Shown piece by piece: positions 59,701 to 64,000 of a stretch of DNA of 64,000 nucleotides. This DNA comes from Adineta ricciae (lineage: Eukaryota; Rotifera; Eurotatoria; Adinetida; Adinetidae): contig CAJNOJ010000163.1 in assembly GCA_905250025.1 (NCBI GenBank), positions 124,001 to 188,000 on the forward strand. The letters run 5' to 3'. The notes under the pieces are model-generated. The model was not told the DNA's origin. It was given only the letters and a program-made list of their open reading frames with translations, and searched no databases. The translations under genes were made by a program, and so were the position numbers. Numbering within the stretch: position 1 is the stretch's first letter; every line of letters starts with the position of its first letter.

Positions 59701-60159
59701 CGCACCCCATTGATTTTCGTCACAGAAGCTAATGCACCTGATGAAACAGCGCTAGATTCAAATGTAAAGTCTTTTTTTCATTCCTTCCTTTCTCACTTCA
59801 CTTTCCAAATTGCCAAAATCATTCGTCAAATGACTGACATATGCATGTTATTGCTTGTAGGCTGCACATTCACGTCTAAAGAACAAGCGAAAATCCAATG
59901 ATACACCAACGGTGACATTCGTTGCCGGTCATCCCGAGGATGATTAACTCTCGTTTGTAATCAGTTCGTTATGCATGCACTTTTCTTCTTCTTCTTCTTT
60001 CGCTTTTTCACTCGTCATGAAACAGACTTGAGAAATTGACAAATCTTCTTTATCTTTTAGGAAGAAACTGAACATCTAGTGAATCGCGAACTTTCATCTG
60101 GTCAATATGGTGATGTTAATGGAACTGTGAGATATAAACCTGGTGCCACATCGGTATAA
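53738..60159 (+). CDS. SLC4 bicarbonate transporter, Na+-coupled (NDCBE/NBCn-like)
   Basis: Twenty main exons: 53738-53788, 53872-53959, 54914-54984, 55336-55457, 55507-55667, 55721-56097, 56154-56549, 56598-56695, 56748-56922, 57257-57390, 57449-57953, 58006-58284, 58339-58517, 58573-58645, 58854-58922, 58975-59151, 59206-59385, 59442-59510, 59626-59763, 59861-59947; 3429 nt, 1142 aa. Seen: cytosolic band-3 domain with RWSKPHVATL and EWDPSIRIEPP; membrane domain with RPFYGLFVDIRNKLPFY, CAFGGMLGAAT-like FGGMLGAATDNYM, the stilbene-site motif KKLGYHLDLF and FMPQKHQPDHPYLR. Known: NBC/NDCBE members carry Na+ and HCO3- for pH control. The main frame stops at 59947. Splicing from 59911 to an exon at 60061-60159 instead gives an alternative 1163-aa form ending ATSV. 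The second intron is 954 nt. Confidence 0.9.
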
Positions 60160-62289
60160 CAACACATGAACGATATCTTCCTCTCTTTCTTTGATGCTAT
60201 AATTTTTTCTGCTTCTTATACAAGTTTATTTTCTAATCTCTTTTTTCGATTATGTAGTGAAATCACACAAAAAGCTTCCGTCTTGAAATCGTTTTTCATC
60301 ACAATTAATATTATATATCGTTTCTTTTCTTTTTTGGAAAAATAATAGTTTACATTAGTCACGATAGACTTGATTTAAAAGAAATTATTCAATAGGATGA
60401 AATGAATCGTTTTCAGACAAACGAGTTAAATCCACATAGGGAGAACAAAAAAAACTGTTAAGTACTAGCACGTGCTGAAAAAACATCGGCTCATGATTCG
60501 AGGCCAATCCTTTCAACAACGATTTTCATCATGAATTATCTGTCGTAAGAAAAATTTGTTTAAAATCAGCATTTCCGTGTTTTTTTGCTCTCGTACGAAC
60601 ATAAGAAAAACGTCAATTTTTATCGGTGTGTCGGTCAATCTCAAAGTATACTAAATTCACTAAACTAATGAGATTTTTACGATGAAATCGCATAAGAGAA
60701 AGAACGGAAACAATCAATTCTATTAATAGTGCTGGAAAATTTCAGGAAAATAAAAAAAAGATCCTTTCAAAACGATGAATTATTCAATTTCAGCATTCCT
60801 TCCCCTCCCCAACGATAAATCATCGAGATAAACAGAAAAATATGAACATACTCTCTCTGAATAGATCGGTGATTACCTGACGTTAAGTGTCACAAAAAGG
60901 CACTCCCCTCTTATGTCGTCATTGATGTCAGACTATATGATTCGACAATCATTATCAGCTAACCGATTTAAATAAATGATCGTGCATAACAAAACGATTA
61001 CATATCAAATAGACTTGATCAAGTATAGTAAACATTCTTTAGCATTCGACGAACGCAGTGTGAATGTAATCAGGAAAATGGGGTCAAGTTCTTTTTTTTG
61101 TACAGATCAATCGAATTTCGCGATTGTCGGTATTCGAGAGAGGAAGTGTGTGTGCATTATTTTGCAAGATTGAATAATCTGTGTGTTGAATGATATCCAA
61201 AACATTGGTTTTTATGAAAAGAATGGCAAGATGAGGAATGCCGTTTGTCTTTCGTTTTATTAATCAAATTGACAAAGATAAGTTCTTTTCCGGTAAAGTT
61301 TTTTGAAACGTTCGTTTAACCTCTTCTTTTGTTGTCGGTTGTATTTTTTCTGTTTATTAACTAGAGCAAATACACTGTTCAGAAAAAGAGAGAAATGTTA
61401 CTTCGAAGAAAAAAAAAGATTATTAATGCGAACACATCTTCTATTCCATTTCTCTTCTTTTGAGGCTAGTAAAAGCGTTCGCTTGATTCAATAGATTAGT
61501 TGTTTCGATGAGCATGAAAAACAACTGCCGATGTTAATAAGAGAGAAATACGATGAATGATAATATTTCTCTGTTATCAGAATAATTAGAAAGCGTCTTG
61601 TTTCTGTCGTGTTCATTTGTCAGGATATTCTTTCAACGGGACTGACTTGTTTTTCCTTGGCGTATATATCTGTTCGTAATAACATTGAATTGATGTGTTC
61701 ACTTATTTATATCGGATTCTATTTCTTTAACGAACCATAGGAATCTTTTTCTTCCTTATTCTTCTCTTTCCTCATCTCGAGGTTTCCATCCTCTCACTTC
61801 CCGTTCGCTTTCTTGTCTGCTATTATTCAATGTTGCGAACAAAGAAGAAGAAGAAGAAGAAGAAACGGAGGAAAGAAAACGCTACGCCTGAACCAAGAAA
61901 AAGCAAAGTCTGCTGCGAGAAAGAAGAATCGATGGAAATAACAAAAAAAACGACTTCTATCGAACTAAAGCAATATAGCAGCGCGCAGAATAACGATAGG
62001 AAGATGTGCGTTCTTTTTTTTTCATTTACTCACAGACGCAGCGCCACACTAAACAGCATGTCGGACCTAAAAAAACAACGCGTAGATTGTTTGTTAAAAG
62101 AAAGGAGACTTTTCCTTTGCTCTTTTTTTTTCAACTCAAATATATTTTTTCTTTTTCTTGCAGTCAAGTATTAGGCGGAGAAAATTTGTTGATTATTTTC
62201 TTTGAATAGAACGTTGAAGTTCAGTCGATGTTTAATGTTGGATTTTCGAACATCTTTCAGATCGATTTCAATAAGAATAACGTTTCAAA
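60160..62289. other. Intergenic region, 2.1 kb, no gene seen
   Basis: A+T-rich sequence with a GAA-type run near 61843-61866 and poly-A/T tracts. ORFs at 60976-61173, 61303-61494 and 61830-62174 are low-complexity. Just before the GPCR start, catctttcag at 62252-62261 resembles a 3' splice site that could accept a 5' UTR exon or spliced leader. Confidence 0.5.
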
Positions 62290-63823
62290 ATGTTGCCCGG
62301 ATTGAATCAAAGTAGTCTTAGTCAATCGTCAATTAACATGTCATTATTTGCGACACTAATGACGAAATCTTCAGCAAGTATTACCACAACAACTCCAGGA
62401 CCGATTCCACTGGAAAATCGGCCACTGATCATGACTACATTCATATCTCTCTATGTCTTGATATTCTTCTTCGGTATTACGGGAAATGCACTCGTCATTC
62501 GTAAGTTTTGCCTAATCAAATCATCTCAGTAATGAGATTCTCTCTATGTAGTTGTCGTCTGCCGAAATAAAGCCATGCAAACGGTAACCAATGTCTTTAT
62601 TACAAATTTAGCTCTTTCGGATATTTTAGTAAGAATATATTTATTAAAAAGGAAATAATAGATCCACTTAACTATACTTTTACCTGCTATAGATGTGCTG
62701 TTTAGCAGTACCATTCACTCCAATATCAGCCTACGGCAATACTTGGCACCTTGGCAAAGTTTTGTGTCATCTTGTGCCCATGTCGTTGGGAATCTCAGGT
62801 ACTGTGAAGGATCTTCTTTCGGCTTTATTCTTTTTCTTCTTTGTTCTTATAAGTCTATGTTTCAACGCTGACATCATTAGCTATCGCTGTCGATCGCTAT
62901 TTTGTTATCGTTCATCCATTCCGTTCGCGAATGCGCTTAGGTGTATGTATATTATTGATTATTGTTATTTGGATTGTTGGCATCTCGATATCATTACCAT
63001 TGGCGATCTATATGCGGTTTGACAATGGTAAATGTGAAGTAAGTTCAAAAAAGAAGTCGAAGTTATTTGGAAAATTTCCGTTGGGTTTTCCTAGGAATAT
63101 TGGCCTCAGTATACATCTCGACGTTTCTTTAACTTTTCATCTTTAATCTTGCAATATTTAATCCCATTCTCCGTGATTTCATTCAGTTATTACAAAGTTT
63201 GGGTTGCACTTGCACGTCGTTCGTTACCCGGCCGTACTCGTTTACGTGAGGAGGTGGAAATTTGTCGGAAAAAACGAACAAATCGTATGTTAATTGCTAT
63301 GGTTGTTATCTTCGCACTATGTTGGTTACCATTAAACATTGTTCATATGGTTGCTGAATTCCGTCGTCCAACACTAAACCATTACAAAGTACTTTTTCTC
63401 AGTACACACGTTATCGCCATGTCATCAACAGTTTACAATCCGTTCTTGTATTCATGGTTGAACGACAATTTTCGCAAGGAATTTCAACAAATCGTACCAT
63501 GCTTATTTAAAATATGCTGGTGTTTAAGTCGCCGTCGACCGAATCATCCTTCAACGCAGTTGACTAACATCGCTGATGGTGAATTTTATGACCGGCCATC
63601 GTCGTATCAAATGCCCGCCGAATCGACCATTGCCACATATACTCAAACGTATTCTCACGTGAAAAATTCTTCCTCAAATGGAAAACTAAACGGTGTCCCG
63701 ATGAAAAAACTCGCCAACCAGGAAGCAAGTCTTCTCGCCAATGCTGATGATACATCTGCACATTTGAACTCTCAACAAGAAACATTGTTTATGTCAACAC
63801 ACCCGACATCAAATCATACTTGA
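62290..63823 (+). CDS. Rhodopsin-family GPCR, neuropeptide Y/F receptor-like
   Basis: Exons 62290-62500, 62552-62628, 62693-62798, 62854-63038, 63095-63823; 1308 nt, 435 aa. Seen: N-terminus with glycosylation sites and no Met-proximal signal peptide; TM1 with GNALVI; TM2 with NLALSDILMC; a Cys before TM3 (GKVLCHLVP); the DRY motif in AVDRYFVIVHPF; an ECL2 Cys (KCEEYWPQY); TM5 ending near YYKVWVAL; TM6 with CWLPLNIVHM; and TM7 with NPFLYSWLN. The WP-Q-Y segment in ECL2 and the RKKRTNRMLIAMVVIFALCW stretch resemble NPY/NPF receptors. Known: these couple mainly to Gi/o and bind RPRF-amide peptides. Related peptide receptors (e.g. tachykinin-like) are an alternative. The C-terminal tail is long and Ser/Thr-rich. 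Confidence 0.82.
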
Positions 63824-64000
63824 CATCAAGATTTTTTTCTATTTGTGCCTTGTCATATTTAAATAAAAAACAATATCAATCATCGTTTACGTGATTTCTT
63901 TTCCTTCCTCTCTGTCTCTATCTCTCTATTTTTTGTTAGTTGCTTTTCCTAATGAAATAAATAACATTCATGTACATTTGTCATGATTCGATTAAACGGC
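63824..64000. other. 3' flank of the GPCR gene
   Basis: Non-coding, A+T-rich, with aataaa-type polyadenylation signals near 63862 and 63955. No further gene begins before the window edge. Confidence 0.5.

Noticed and set aside
61830..62174. 114-aa Lys-rich + strand ORF upstream of the GPCR
   Set aside because: Starts in a GAA/AAG simple repeat; low-complexity translation.
1..64000. CRISPR arrays, bacterial operons or integrated viral genes
   Set aside because: No direct-repeat/spacer pattern and no viral polymerase or capsid-like ORF seen; spliced metazoan genes fill the window.

Overview
The window looks like nuclear DNA of a small, compact-genome metazoan, most probably a bdelloid rotifer. 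This is inferred from the A+T-rich sequence, dense genes with many introns of about 38-60 nt, head-to-tail gene pairs with a 3' splice signal just before the downstream ATG (as expected for spliced-leader trans-splicing), and a large multi-module membrane protein ending in FG-GAP repeats, a type I associate with bdelloids. I had no database, so the lineage is an inference. For eleven multi-exon genes (ror counted from its first visible exon) I placed every intron and checked that summed exon lengths divide by three.

Layout. 1-3.4 kb: no convincing gene, a few repeats and hairpins. 3.4-11.1 kb (-): a 12-exon gene for a ~1875-aa protein with three tandem two-TM cysteine modules, a seventh TM and an eight-repeat FG-GAP domain. 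A 195-bp inverted repeat (MITE-like) lies just upstream. 12.5-15.3 kb (-): ROR-type receptor (Ig, Frizzled CRD, TM, kinase-like domain) without a kringle and with a substituted DFG-type Asp. 17.1 kb: small orphan ORF. 17.7 and 18.1 kb: two identical 5S rRNA genes. 18.7 kb (-): tomm7. 20.3-22.9 kb (-): CPEB2-4/Orb2-type translational regulator. 24.8-27.4 kb (-): pole4-like then USP6NL/RN-tre-like TBC RabGAP, an operon-like pair. 28.0-29.1 kb (+): C6orf136/DUF2358 protein. 29.4-33.8 kb (+): OSBP. 34.1-37.5 kb (+): PGAP6/TMEM8. 39.0-41.6 kb (+): Artemis (DCLRE1C) and NACHO/TMEM35, only 23 bp apart. 42.3 kb (-): small secreted NPY/NPF-like precursor. 45.6-48.5 kb (-): BDP1 (TFIIIB), divergent from PIGV (48.8-50.2 kb, +), which is followed after 46 bp by a PPP4R4-like HEAT protein. 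53.7-60.2 kb (+): SLC4 Na+-bicarbonate-transporter-like gene with an alternative PDZ-ligand C-terminus. 62.3-63.8 kb (+): NPY/NPF-receptor-like GPCR.

Most genes are conserved housekeeping or signalling genes without an obvious shared pathway. Functional links worth noting: PIGV (GPI synthesis) and PGAP6 (GPI processing); BDP1 and the 5S genes (Pol III); the NPF-like peptide and an NPF-receptor-like GPCR about 20 kb away. The most unusual locus is the three-module 7-TM/FG-GAP gene at 3.4-11.1 kb; the most unexpected single gene is the ROR receptor with a likely inactive kinase domain.
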